Origin: Phycisphaeraceae bacterium
GTDB lineage: Bacteria; Planctomycetota; Phycisphaerae; Phycisphaerales; Phycisphaeraceae
Assembly (NCBI GenBank): GCA_020849625.1
Contig: JADLFV010000035.1
Location: forward strand, 1 to 46,457
DNA length: 46,457 nucleotides
Direction of reading: 5' to 3'
Under the pieces are notes generated by a model. The model did not search any database. It was given only the letters and a program-made list of their open reading frames with translations, and was not told the DNA's origin. Made by a program: the position numbers and the translations under genes. Positions 15,424 through 23,354 of this stretch are shown here, one piece after another. Positions within the stretch are counted from its first letter, which is position 1. The number at the start of each line of letters is the position of its first letter.

Positions 15424-16548
15424 ATGCCGCGCGATGGCGTCATCCTGTTCACGGCATTCGAGCCCAGCGGCGATGCTTTGGCGGCGGCGTTGATCGCGCG
15501 CCTGATCCGGGACGGCTGCACGCGGCCGATCTTCGCATTGGGCGGCGCGAAAATGCAGGCGGCCGGCGCCACATTGATCGAAAACACCACGCAGAAAGCG
15601 GTCATGCTGGCTGGAGCGGTCGCTCAAGCCATGGAGCATCGCCGCCGCGTGCAGCGACTGGCAGCGTGGCTCAATGATCATCCGGTGGCCCTGCACGTGC
15701 CGACCGACAGCCCGGCCGCCAACTGGGTGATCTGCAAACTGGTTCGCCGCCAGAGTGCGCAAGCGAAGATCGTACACTTGGCCGCCCCGCAACTGTGGGC
15801 CTGGGCTCCGTGGCGCATCGGCAAGCTGCGCCGGTTGACGGACCTGGTGCTGTGTCTGCTGCCGTTTGAGCCGGACTGGTTCCAGCAGCGCGGCGTGCAG
15901 GCGCAATTTGTTGGACACCCGCTATATGACGAATGTCGAATACCGAATGTCGAATGTCGAATTGATCCTGCCGGCCTCGCTTTATTGCCCGGCTCGCGCA
16001 GCAGCGAGATCGCCCGCAACTGGCCGACCATGCGTGAAGCATTGAACATGCTCGATCAACCCGTGCGCGCCAACATCGCCGCGGTGGATGACATGCGGGC
16101 TGAGCAGATCAAGCAACTGGGACACGCGGACATTCCCATCTTCGTCGGGCAGACCGATCGCCTGCTGGCCGGCGCTCGGGCGGCCCTGGTCGTCTCCGGC
16201 ACGGCCACGCTTCAGTGTGCCCGCCATCACGTGCCGATGGTCAGTCTGTTCAACGTCGTCCGCTGGCAATGGCAACTCGCCGGCCGCTGGCTGGTGCGCA
16301 CGCGCACGTTCACGCTGCCCAACCTGATCGGTGAAGCGTTGGGCATCGAGCGGGTGATTCCCGAGCTCGTGCCGCACTTCGGTGATCCGCGTCCGGTGGC
16401 CGAGGCTGTGCAGAGCGTGCTGCACGATGAAGCGGAGCGCAGGCGGCAGATGGATGCATTTGCGCGCTTCGATGATCTGTTCGGCAGCGCACGATTTTGT
16501 GAAACCGCGGCCGCGGCGCTGAGGCGCATGCTGGAAGGACAGGATTAA
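15424..16548 (+). CDS. lpxB: Lipid-A-disaccharide synthase
   Basis: GT-B glycosyltransferase (GT19) that joins UDP-2,3-diacylglucosamine and lipid X into the lipid A disaccharide. FTAFEPSGDALAAAL carries the family SGD motif (residues 15-17). APQLWAWAPWRIGKLR (about 121-136), QFVGHPL, LALLPGSRSSEI (about 185-196) and VVSGTATLQCA are classic LpxB blocks. The length of 374 aa is normal. Residues about 170-181 are encoded by a heptamer array and fall in the linker between the two Rossmann halves, a naturally variable stretch, so activity is probably kept. TAAGAT lies 6 nt before the ATG. With lptD it supports LPS synthesis. Confidence 0.9.
   Translation: MPRDGVILFTAFEPSGDALAAALIARLIRDGCTRPIFALGGAKMQAAGATLIENTTQKAVMLAGAVAQAMEHRRRVQRLAAWLNDHPVALHVPTDSPAANWVICKLVRRQSAQAKIVHLAAPQLWAWAPWRIGKLRRLTDLVLCLLPFEPDWFQQRGVQAQFVGHPLYDECRIPNVECRIDPAGLALLPGSRSSEIARNWPTMREALNMLDQPVRANIAAVDDMRAEQIKQLGHADIPIFVGQTDRLLAGARAALVVSGTATLQCARHHVPMVSLFNVVRWQWQLAGRWLVRTRTFTLPNLIGEALGIERVIPELVPHFGDPRPVAEAVQSVLHDEAERRRQMDAFARFDDLFGSARFCETAAAALRRMLEGQD
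15930..15964. repeat. In-frame heptamer array inside lpxB (CGAATGT word)
   Basis: Five tandem 7-nt words: CGAATGT, CGAATAC, CGAATGT, CGAATGT, CGAATTG. They encode part of the linker around residues 170-181 (CRIPNVECRI). No reverse-complement arm is present in the gene. Confidence 0.85.
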
Positions 16549-16550
16549 GA

Positions 16551-16628
16551 GACAAGGGGACAAGGAGATTGCGCCATGAACGCATCGGGCAACAGTCCCC
16601 TTGTACCCTTGTCTCCTTGTCCCCTCCC
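16551..16628. repeat. Word-repeat palindrome, GACAAGGG octamer theme
   Basis: Left arm: GACAAGGG, GACAAGGA (16551-16566). Right arm: CCCTTGTA, CCCTTGTC, TCCTTGTC and a further CCCT (16598-16625). The spacer is about 30 nt. It sits between lpxB and the GNAT gene, both on the plus strand. The same word is used at 21051-21146. Confidence 0.8.
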
Positions 16629-16644
16629 CTTCCTCCATTTGGCC

Positions 16645-16650
16645 TACAAT
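16645..16650 (+). promoter_or_regulatory. -10 hexamer TACAAT of the GNAT gene
   Basis: TACAAT ends 8 nt before the GTG at 16659, close behind the word-repeat palindrome. Confidence 0.4.
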
Positions 16651-16658
16651 GATCCATC

Positions 16659-17657
16659 GTGGCCAGCGTCAATACTCCCATGCAGGATCGCCAGGATGAT
16701 CCGCAGTCGTGGCAAGCGACGCGCGTCGATCCTTCCGACACCCAGCGCCTGCGGCAGGCTCTGGCTCTGCTGTTGACCGGACGCGGCAAGCGGGCCGACG
16801 CGGCAGTGGATCAGTTTCTCTTTTTCATGCGCCAGCAGAACGCGCTGCTCGATCACCTGTGGACTATCAGCCGCGGTGATCAGGCGAAGTACGCAGCCAT
16901 GATCGTGATCAATCCCGGGCGCACGGCCATGATCTTCGCCAGCCCCGCTGTGTCCGGCTGGCAGGGGCCGGTGATGACGCAACTGGTCAACCGCATCATT
17001 GACGATCTGGATGCCGGGCAGGTGACGATGGTGCAGGCCTTGCTGGACCCGGGGCAGGAACACGAGGCGGCCGCGCTGCTGGAGGCGAAGTTTCAGCGCC
17101 TGGCGACACTGGCCTATCTGCAACGCAAGACCGCCGCTTCGCATCGGGCCGGCCACGGCGGGCCGGTGGACTTCGCCCGACTGGGTTTGCGCATCGCGCA
17201 CTGGTCGGCGGACGCCGCGACGCGGCAGCTTTTCGAGCGGGCCATCCTCGACAGCTACGAACAGACGCTGGACTGTCCCGGGCTGCTGGGGCTGCGCACG
17301 ATCCAGGACATCATCATCGGGCACCAGTCCACGGGCGTGTTCGATCCGAGCCTGTGGTCGGTGTACCTGCATGGTCAGACGCCGGCCGCGGTGGTGCTGC
17401 TGAGCGATCTGCCGGGCCAGTGCTCTTTGGAATTAGTTTATCTTGGAGTGAGCATGGCATTCCGAGGCTCGGGATTGGGGCGCAAGCTGATGCAGCACGC
17501 GCTGGTGACGGCCGAAGCGCGCGGTGCGCAAAGCATGGTGCTGGCGGTCGATGAGCACAACACGCCGGCCATGGCGTTGTACCAAACGCTGGGCTTTCAC
17601 AGCACGGCCCGCAAGCAGGCGCTGATCCGCAAGCTGCCGCCGCGGCACAGCCGCTAA
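16659..17657 (+). CDS. GNAT-family N-acetyltransferase
   Basis: A 332-aa protein whose C-terminal third is a GNAT domain. LELVYLGVSMAFRGSGLGRKL (about residues 257-277) is the acetyl-CoA binding motif A, and NTPAMALYQTLGFHSTARK is motif B. The N-terminal two thirds resemble a degenerate second GNAT-like half, as in two-domain MshD-like enzymes; the natural substrate is unknown. The start is GTG 16659, with an ATG at 16680 as an alternative. It precedes the dnaA region. Confidence 0.72.
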   Translation: MASVNTPMQDRQDDPQSWQATRVDPSDTQRLRQALALLLTGRGKRADAAVDQFLFFMRQQNALLDHLWTISRGDQAKYAAMIVINPGRTAMIFASPAVSGWQGPVMTQLVNRIIDDLDAGQVTMVQALLDPGQEHEAAALLEAKFQRLATLAYLQRKTAASHRAGHGGPVDFARLGLRIAHWSADAATRQLFERAILDSYEQTLDCPGLLGLRTIQDIIIGHQSTGVFDPSLWSVYLHGQTPAAVVLLSDLPGQCSLELVYLGVSMAFRGSGLGRKLMQHALVTAEARGAQSMVLAVDEHNTPAMALYQTLGFHSTARKQALIRKLPPRHSR

Positions 17658-17778
17658 ACTCGAAATCCGAAACTCGAAATCCGAAATAAACTCAAAACTC
17701 GAACAGGGATAAACGTACCACGACCCATTTTGGGGTTTGGGGTTTATTTCGAGTTTCGAGTTTCGAGTTTCGGATTTA
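17656..17778. repeat. Heptamer palindrome, GATTTCG/AGTTTCG theme
   Basis: Left arm 17656-17691 and right arm 17742-17778 each have about four to five heptamers (GATTTCG or AGTTTCG and complements) ended by a shared GTTTATTTCG block. The spacer is about 50 nt. The remainder of the 487-nt gap before dnaA (17779-18144) holds a DnaA-box match and an AT-rich patch around 17835-17870. Confidence 0.85.
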
Positions 17779-17791
17779 GCGCCCCTGACGG

Positions 17792-17800
17792 TTATCCACA
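17792..17800 (+). other. Consensus DnaA box; possible origin region
   Basis: TTATCCACA is a perfect match to the consensus DnaA box, 345 nt before dnaA. An AT-rich stretch (ATAAATAAATTA, about 17835) follows about 35 nt downstream. Only one perfect box was found, so an oriC call is tentative; it could instead be a site for dnaA autoregulation. Confidence 0.4.
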
Positions 17801-18144
17801 GGATTTCACGAACCCTGTTGCGCACGCGGGGGATAAATAAATTACTGCGTATAACAGCTTGATCTTTCATCATCTGAAGCTGACAGGCAGCGACAGGCGG
17901 CCGCCAGCGGTTGAACAAAGCTCGCGAATTGCTATTCTCGGCCGTTGCGGTAACGGACTATCGCTCCGCGTCGCGGCCGATCCTGTCAGGGGCCTTTCTG
18001 CACACTGGATCGCGCACGACGGATTGGGAAGGATGACACCAACTGTTACCTGCCGACCTTTTTTCGATCGGCCAGAGGCACTGGATGACACCGGGGCGGT
18101 GACGTTCTGCCGATCCGTGCCGGGGATAATCAGGGAGCAAACCG

Positions 18145-19569
18145 TTGAGCACCGCCACGCTCCAGGAATCGATCACTGCGCGCCTTGACCGCCGATTGCG
18201 TCAAGCTTTGGGCGCCCAGCGATACGCGTTGTGGCTCGGCCGATCCGCCCTGCTGGACTATCACGAGGACGACGCCACGCTGCACGTGACCCTGGCCCAC
18301 CGTTTCGCCGCCGACGCGGTGCAGAAGCGCTGCGCCGAACCGCTGCGAACCGCCCTGGACCAGGAAGTCGGCCCCCACGCCCAGATCGCCTACCATGTCG
18401 ATCCGGCCCGCTTCGGCGACCCTGCAACTGAAGAAATCAAACCGACACCACAAAATTCGAAATTCGAAATTCGAAATTCGAAATCCTCTCCCTCCTTCGC
18501 CCGCAAGCTCGATGATTTCATCGTCGGGCCCAGCAACGAGCTGGCCTACGCCGCGGCCGTGCAGATGGCCGACGAACACGCCGATGCCGCCCTGCTGGGT
18601 CAGCCCCTGTTCATCCACGGCGGCTGCGGGCTGGGCAAGACCCACCTGCTGCAGGGCATCTGTCAGCGCGTGCTGGCCTATCGGCCGCATGCCCGCGTGC
18701 GCTACTGCACCGGCGAGCAGTTCACCAACGATTACATTCAGGCGGTGCGCGAGAACCGGCTGGTCGCCTTCCGGGCCGCAGTGCGCCGGCTGGACCTGCT
18801 GGCGGTTGACGACCTGCACTTTCTGTCAGCCAAGGAAAAGACGCAGCAGGAGTTTCTGCACACCTTCGATCAGATCGACCTGGACGGAGCGCGACTGGTG
18901 CTGGCCAGCGACAGTCATCCGCGCCAGATCAAGATGATGTCGCAGGGCCTGATCAGCCGGTGCGTGCGCGGGCTGGTGGTGCAGATCAACGCTCCTGATG
19001 CCGTCACCCGACGGGCCCTGGTGCGCGAGCTGGCCAGAAGGCGCGGGCTGCAACTGGGCACGGCGGCTGTGGAGCAGGTGGCTGAGCGATGCCAGGGTTC
19101 GGTGCGCGACATCGAAGGCGTGCTGACCAAGCTGCACGCCATGACCAACCTGACCCGCAGCGCGACGTCGGGCCCCGTGGGCGCCGTGATGGTCGAGCAG
19201 GTGCTGGCCCACGAGACCAGGCCGACCCTGCGCCGGCCGGTGCGCTTTGAAGCGATCCTCGAGACGGTGGCCGGTTACTTCGGTCTGACGGCGCGGCAGA
19301 TCAACGGCAGCGGCCGGGCCCGGCAACTGGTGCTGGCCCGCAGTCTGCTGGTCAAGCTGGCGCGGCAGTTGACGCCGATGAGCTATCCGGAGATCGCCGC
19401 CCAGATGGGCCGCCGCAATCACTCAACCGTCATCACCGCGGCCCAGCGCATTGAGCGCCAGATCGCCGCCGCCGAGCGCGTGTTGATGCCCGGAGCCGGC
19501 GACATGAGCGTCGGCGACCTGCTGAACGAGTTGCAGCGGCTGGCGATGAATCAGGCCGCAGCCGTGTGA
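18145..19569 (+). CDS. dnaA: Chromosomal replication initiator DnaA
   Basis: AAA+ initiator that binds DnaA boxes and opens oriC. Domain I is at about residues 5-90. Domain II, the linker, is short and contains a peptide encoded by a heptamer array (about 104-113). Domain III has Walker A GGCGLGKTH (159-167), Walker B LLAVDDLHF (218-226) and sensor regions. Domain IV ends in the helix-turn-helix signature MGRRNHSTVITA, where the usual Asp of the motif is Asn. The TTG at 18145 is preceded by a GGGAG Shine-Dalgarno. Neighbours are not dnaN or recF; lpxB and GNAT genes lie upstream and miaB downstream. Confidence 0.95.
   Translation: MSTATLQESITARLDRRLRQALGAQRYALWLGRSALLDYHEDDATLHVTLAHRFAADAVQKRCAEPLRTALDQEVGPHAQIAYHVDPARFGDPATEEIKPTPQNSKFEIRNSKSSPSFARKLDDFIVGPSNELAYAAAVQMADEHADAALLGQPLFIHGGCGLGKTHLLQGICQRVLAYRPHARVRYCTGEQFTNDYIQAVRENRLVAFRAAVRRLDLLAVDDLHFLSAKEKTQQEFLHTFDQIDLDGARLVLASDSHPRQIKMMSQGLISRCVRGLVVQINAPDAVTRRALVRELARRRGLQLGTAAVEQVAERCQGSVRDIEGVLTKLHAMTNLTRSATSGPVGAVMVEQVLAHETRPTLRRPVRFEAILETVAGYFGLTARQINGSGRARQLVLARSLLVKLARQLTPMSYPEIAAQMGRRNHSTVITAAQRIERQIAAAERVLMPGAGDMSVGDLLNELQRLAMNQAAAV
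18453..18485. repeat. In-frame heptamer array inside dnaA (AAATTCG word)
   Basis: Four perfect AAATTCG words (18453-18480), a partial fifth following. Because 3 x 7 = 21 nt, the array reads as a repeating seven-residue peptide (NSKFEIR, NSK). It lies in the variable domain II linker. Confidence 0.88.
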
Positions 19570-19763
19570 TCCTTCGAAAGATTCTCCAGGCGCAGCAACG
19601 CGCAAGCGGCCAGGCTCATCAGCGTCTGCTCGTCCAGTTCGTTGAGCAATCGCTGCAGGCAAGGGTCCAGCGGCTGATGCTGCCACTTGCGGAACATGGG
19701 CATGGTGCTGAGCATGCGGGCCACGCGGCCCTCGGCCTGTCGGGAAACGGATGGGCTGGTCAT
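19551..19763 (-). CDS. Small protein of unknown function
   Basis: Not recognised. A 70-aa frame that overlaps the end of dnaA by 19 nt on the opposite strand. It is predicted helical and amphipathic (LDPCLQRLLNELDEQTLMSLAACALLRLENL) without a signal peptide. It may be a genuine conserved small gene or chance; the upstream extension of the frame to 20360 is antisense to the rhodanese gene and is rejected. Confidence 0.4.
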   Translation of the reverse strand: MTSPSVSRQAEGRVARMLSTMPMFRKWQHQPLDPCLQRLLNELDEQTLMSLAACALLRLENLSKDHTAAA

Positions 19764-19877
19764 CGGTGGGTGCTCCCAACCCCCACCTCGGCGATGTCGG
19801 TCGCTGCAACCCCGCCCTTGAGCAACATAAGGTCCTATCTGGCAAAATCTTCTCCACGGGCGTATGCTGACCGTTAC

Positions 19878-20357
19878 ATGCACCACGAGGCCAACACCAT
19901 GTTCCAACGAACCATCCTGTGGGCGATGCTCCTGCTGCCGGCGGTGGCCTTGCCCGGCTGCCCCTCGCAGCGCAAGACCAGCGACAAGGACCTGAGCATC
20001 ATCAACCGCACCCTGCTGAACGCGATGATGCAGGATGAGAAAACCAAGGACAAGCTGCTCGTCATCGACGTGCGCAAGCCGGCGCCCTATGCCGAGGGCC
20101 ACATCCCCGGGGCCATCAACATTCCGATGATCGAGTTGAAGAAGGACGATCCGCGCCTGGCCGAGGCCAAGAACATCGTGGTGTATGGCGACGGCAAGCC
20201 CGACGACCTGCTCTCGGCGGCCGCGGGCAAGAAGCTGGTGGCGTTCGGGTACGTCAACGTCTTTGATTTCCGAGGCGGCATGGAAGAATGGACCGGCCGC
20301 CGCCGCTTCGAACAGCCGCTGATGGACCGTCGCATGGAAGAGAAAGCGGGACAGTAA
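19878..20357 (+). CDS. Rhodanese-like lipoprotein lacking the catalytic Cys
   Basis: The signal peptide ends in the lipobox LPGC, so a lipid-anchored periplasmic or outer-membrane protein is predicted. The rhodanese fold is clear: LLVIDVRKPAPYAEGHIPGAINIPMIEL, then NIVVYGDG where active rhodaneses have the loop Cys, and FRGGMEEW near the end. Gly replaces the catalytic Cys, so sulfurtransferase activity is unlikely; a binding or scaffold role is more plausible. ATG 19878 or 19899 are both possible. A TATGCT hexamer lies 9 nt before the former. Confidence 0.75.
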   Translation: MHHEANTMFQRTILWAMLLLPAVALPGCPSQRKTSDKDLSIINRTLLNAMMQDEKTKDKLLVIDVRKPAPYAEGHIPGAINIPMIELKKDDPRLAEAKNIVVYGDGKPDDLLSAAAGKKLVAFGYVNVFDFRGGMEEWTGRRRFEQPLMDRRMEEKAGQ

Positions 20358-20358
20358 C

Positions 20359-20461
20359 AAACGCAGGAAAACAGGAAACGCAGGAAGCGCAGGAAATAAC
20401 CAGAAGCGCGAGCCTGCTTTTATTTCCTGCGCTTCCTGCGTTTTCTGCGCTTGCGGTGTTT
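20359..20461. repeat. Word-repeat palindrome, CGCAGGAA theme
   Basis: Left arm 20359-20398 and right arm 20419-20461 are inverted repeats of an 8-9-nt word (ACGCAGGAA and variants). It fills the gap between two converging genes. Confidence 0.82.
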
Positions 20462-21011
20462 AGATGCTTTTCTCCCCCATGCCAAGACCGGCGATGGTGA
20501 ACATCAGCCCCGCCGCCAGCAGCACCCAGCGGCTGAATCCGCTGGTCAGGCGCACCAGGCGCGTCGGCTGCTCCTGCTTGAGGGTCGGCTGGGCCCGCAG
20601 CTTCTGGCCCGGCTCGGTCAGCACGGCATCGACCGAGGCGCTCTGGGCCAGGAGGTCATCGCACAGGCCGGTGTAGTTGAGACTGTTGGAAGTCGTGGCT
20701 ACCGCGGACTGCTGCGACCACAGTTCGCCCTCGGCCGGCCGCCAGTGCAGTTGCGAATACGCCAGCCGCTCCAGCAGCAGCGGATCGTCCTCCTCCAGGG
20801 CGGCATGGAACTGGCTGTAGCGCAGACGTTGGTCATCCATCTGCTGGAGCTGGCGGGTCATCAGATCGCGGCGGGCGGTCTGTTCCCGGTTCGACCACCA
20901 CTGCGGCACCAGCACCGCCCCGGCCAGGATCGTCATCCCGCACAGCAGCACCAGCCAACCGGCTGACTCCTCCATCAGGCCTTCGAGAATGTCCAGCAGC
21001 GGACCACGCAT
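20460..21011 (-). CDS. Membrane protein of unknown function
   Basis: Not recognised. A 183-aa protein with two transmembrane helices, near residues 18-38 (GWLVLLCGMTILAGAVLVPQW) and near 158-178 (RWVLLAAGLMFTIAGLGMG). The roughly 120-residue loop between them is helical and rich in Gln, Leu and Asp, possibly coiled. ATG 21011 is chosen because GATAAG lies 7 nt before it; the frame extends to 21071 without family support. Divergent from miaB. Confidence 0.6.
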   Translation of the reverse strand: MRGPLLDILEGLMEESAGWLVLLCGMTILAGAVLVPQWWSNREQTARRDLMTRQLQQMDDQRLRYSQFHAALEEDDPLLLERLAYSQLHWRPAEGELWSQQSAVATTSNSLNYTGLCDDLLAQSASVDAVLTEPGQKLRAQPTLKQEQPTRLVRLTSGFSRWVLLAAGLMFTIAGLGMGEKSI

Positions 21012-21050
21012 GATGTCACTTATCGGCCGAACCGTCGCCGGGGGATGAGT

Positions 21051-21146
21051 GACAAGGAGACAAGGGGACACGGAGACAAGGGGATTCTTGTCCTTGGGCT
21101 ACCGTAGCGCAATCACCTTGTCCCCTTGTCTCCGTGTCCCCTAGTC
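21051..21146. repeat. Word-repeat palindrome, GACAAGGG octamer theme (second locus)
   Basis: Left arm 21051-21082: GACAAGGA, GACAAGGG, GACACGGA, GACAAGGG. Right arm 21115-21146: ACCTTGTC, CCCTTGTC, TCCGTGTC, CCCTAGTC. Each arm has exactly four octamers. It lies between divergent genes, upstream of miaB. Confidence 0.88.
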
Positions 21147-21194
21147 TGCCTTTCAGCCTTTCTCGCCTTTCCCGCCTACAATGGCCCGCTCGCC

Positions 21195-22733
21195 ATGGCC
21201 CACGCTGCCGTCTATCTCGAAACCTTCGGCTGCCAGATGAACGTGCTGGACAGCCAGCTTGTGCGCGGGCAACTGACCGCCCTGGGCTATCGCTTCACCG
21301 ACAACTGGCAGGCGGCCGACGTGGTGCTTTACAACACCTGCTCCGTGCGCGAACATGCTGAGCAGAAGGTCTGGAGCCGGCTGGGCGAGATCAGCCACCT
21401 GCGGAAAAAGAATCCTGGCGACGGCAGTTCACTTCCGGGGGTGGTGGGCGTCATCGGGTGCATGGCGGAGCGCGAAGGCCGGCATCTGCTGCACAAGTTC
21501 CCGGTGATCGACCTGCTGTGCGGGCCCGGCGAACTGGACAAGCTGCCGCTGCTGATCGACAACGCCATGAAAACCTCCAGCCGGGGCCAGGTGGCGCTGG
21601 CCGGCAACACCCATCGCCGCTCGACCACACGCCAGGCGGCTGAGGATCAACTCGAACTACTGGACCTGTCGCGCTCCTTCGACCCCGATGGCATCGCCTC
21701 GCAAAGCGCGTACGTCCGCATCACGCGCGGCTGCAACAAGTTCTGCACCTACTGCGTCGTGCCCTTCACCCGCGGCCGCGAAATTCATCGCCACCCCGAC
21801 AGCATCGTGGACGAATGCCGCAAGCTGGTCGAGGCCGGCGTGCGCGAGATCACCCTGCTGGGCCAGACCGTCAACCACTACCACTACGACCTGGCCTCCG
21901 CGGTGACCGTCCACGGCATCGCCCAGCCCCAGGTCGGCGCCATCGTCAAGGACCACGACGGCCACGCCACGGCTTCCACCGTCACCTTCGCAGAGCTTCT
22001 GACCCGCATCCACGACGACATCCCGCAACTGGCCCGCCTGCGCTTCGTCACCAGCTTCCCACGCGACTTCGGCGACGACATTCTCACCGTCATGCGCGAT
22101 CGCCCGCGCATCTGCCGATATCTGCACCTGCCCGTACAGAGCGGCAGCAACCGCATGCTGCAAGCGATGAACCGCGGCTACAGCATCGAGGAATACAACG
22201 ACCTGCTTTCGCGCGTGCGTTCCATCCTTCCGGGAGCGGAACTGGCCACCGACATCATCTGCGGCTTCCCCGGCGAAACCGAAGACGATCACCGCGCCAC
22301 CGCCGAGCTGCTGCGTCGCGGCCGCTTCAAGAACGCCTTCATCTTCAAATACTCACCCCGCCCCGGCACCGCCGCCGCCGACCGTCTGCCCGATGACGTA
22401 CCCACGGATGTCAAAAAGCGGCGCAACAACGAACTTCTCGACATACAGTCGGCCATCAGCGCCCAGGTGCATGCCGCGTATGTCGGGCGCACGGTGGATG
22501 TGTTCATCGAACAGGTCAGCGTCAAGGCAGCCAGGCAAGCGCAGGTCACGCTCGGCTGGGAGAAACCGCAGGATCAGCAAGTCACGCAACTGTCCGGCCG
22601 CACCGACACCGATCTGATCGTCTGTTTCGAGGGCCCCACTGAACTGGTAGGTCAGATCGTCCCCGTCCGCATCGACCGCGCCGCCCCGCTGACGCTGTTC
22701 GGCTCACTGGTCAACGAACCTGTCTCCGCCTGA
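21195..22733 (+). CDS. miaB: tRNA-2-methylthio-N6-dimethylallyladenosine synthase
   Basis: Radical SAM methylthiotransferase that modifies A37 of tRNAs reading UNN codons. The N-terminal UPF0004 domain has the three cluster Cys in FGCQMN, YNTCSVRE and GVIGCMAE. The radical SAM CX3CX2C is RGCNKFCTYCVVP. LHLPVQSGSNRMLQAMNRGYS and DIICGFPGETEDDH follow, and a C-terminal TRAM domain occupies about residues 430-505. At 512 aa it is longer than usual (about 440-470) through a His/Asp-rich insert around VNHYHYDLASAVTVHG (about 215-260). ATG 21195 gives the canonical N-terminus; TACAAT lies 12 nt upstream. Confidence 0.93.
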   Translation: MAHAAVYLETFGCQMNVLDSQLVRGQLTALGYRFTDNWQAADVVLYNTCSVREHAEQKVWSRLGEISHLRKKNPGDGSSLPGVVGVIGCMAEREGRHLLHKFPVIDLLCGPGELDKLPLLIDNAMKTSSRGQVALAGNTHRRSTTRQAAEDQLELLDLSRSFDPDGIASQSAYVRITRGCNKFCTYCVVPFTRGREIHRHPDSIVDECRKLVEAGVREITLLGQTVNHYHYDLASAVTVHGIAQPQVGAIVKDHDGHATASTVTFAELLTRIHDDIPQLARLRFVTSFPRDFGDDILTVMRDRPRICRYLHLPVQSGSNRMLQAMNRGYSIEEYNDLLSRVRSILPGAELATDIICGFPGETEDDHRATAELLRRGRFKNAFIFKYSPRPGTAAADRLPDDVPTDVKKRRNNELLDIQSAISAQVHAAYVGRTVDVFIEQVSVKAARQAQVTLGWEKPQDQQVTQLSGRTDTDLIVCFEGPTELVGQIVPVRIDRAAPLTLFGSLVNEPVSA

Positions 22734-22747
22734 ACATACCCCGCGCT

Positions 22748-22839
22748 CTCCGCGACCTGCGCGAGACATCCGGATTGGTTCTCGCGGAGCCTGTGCAGAT
22801 ACGCGCCGCGACTTGTCGCGCTGTCGCGGCAGAGCCGCG
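22748..22839. terminator. Hairpins behind miaB
   Basis: CTCCGCGA (22748-22755) pairs with TCGCGGAG (22782-22789). Two further hairpins follow: CGCGAC-TT-GTCGCG (22807-22820) and CGCGGC-AGA-GCCGCG (22825-22839). They probably end miaB transcription or are REP-like. There is no T-tract. Nothing coding was seen in 22734-22930. Confidence 0.45.
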
Positions 22840-22930
22840 TGGCTCCGTAGTATCCGCTACGATCAATCTGAAACCGCTGCCACCGCCCCTGGCTGTTCAC
22901 CCCTAGATATCCCCGTAAAACCGCTGTTTC

Positions 22931-22958
22931 TTGACATATTCCTTTATGGGAATATAAT
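22931..22958 (+). promoter_or_regulatory. Promoter with embedded operator for the arsR cassette
   Basis: TTGACA (22931-22936), 16-nt spacer, TATAAT (22953-22958): both hexamers are consensus. A 7-bp inverted repeat ATATTCC-N6-GGAATAT (22936-22955) fills the spacer and touches both hexamers, the expected place for an ArsR dimer to block RNA polymerase. The -10 ends 7 nt before the ATG, so the transcript should be leaderless. Confidence 0.8.
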
Positions 22959-22965
22959 AATCACC

Positions 22966-23328
22966 ATGCCGCGACTGGCCACCACCTCGGACGTGTTTAA
23001 CGCGGTCGCCGAACCGCAGCGGCGGCGGATCATCAGCCTGCTGTCGCGCGGGGATCGGCCGGTCAACGACATCGCCCGCAAGCTGCGCGTCCGTCAGCCG
23101 CAGGCCTCCAAACATCTGAACGTGCTGCGCCAGGTCGGCCTGGTGGATGTTCGCCGGCAGGGAAGGCAAAGGTTCTACCACCTGCGCCCCCAACGTCTCA
23201 AGCCCATTCACGACTGGGTCAGCCGCTACGAGCGATTCTGGACTGAAAGCTTTGATCGCCTGGACGTTTACCTCAAACAATTGCAGGCCAATAATCCAAC
23301 TGGCGGACCCGGACAGGGTCCGATGTGA
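22966..23328 (+). CDS. ArsR-family winged-helix transcriptional regulator
   Basis: Winged helix-turn-helix repressor of 120 aa. VFNAVAEPQRRRIISLLSRGDRPVNDIARKL and RQPQASKHLNVLRQVGLVDVRRQGRQRFYHL are the typical helix-turn-helix and wing. No ELCVCDL-type metal-binding Cys are present, so metal sensing is not indicated; it matches the SdpR/YgaV-like set often found beside SRPBCC proteins. It probably represses its own promoter through the ATATTCC/GGAATAT operator and controls the three downstream genes. Confidence 0.88.
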   Translation: MPRLATTSDVFNAVAEPQRRRIISLLSRGDRPVNDIARKLRVRQPQASKHLNVLRQVGLVDVRRQGRQRFYHLRPQRLKPIHDWVSRYERFWTESFDRLDVYLKQLQANNPTGGPGQGPM

Positions 23329-23354
23329 TGATCCACCCTGACAGGAGATAACCC

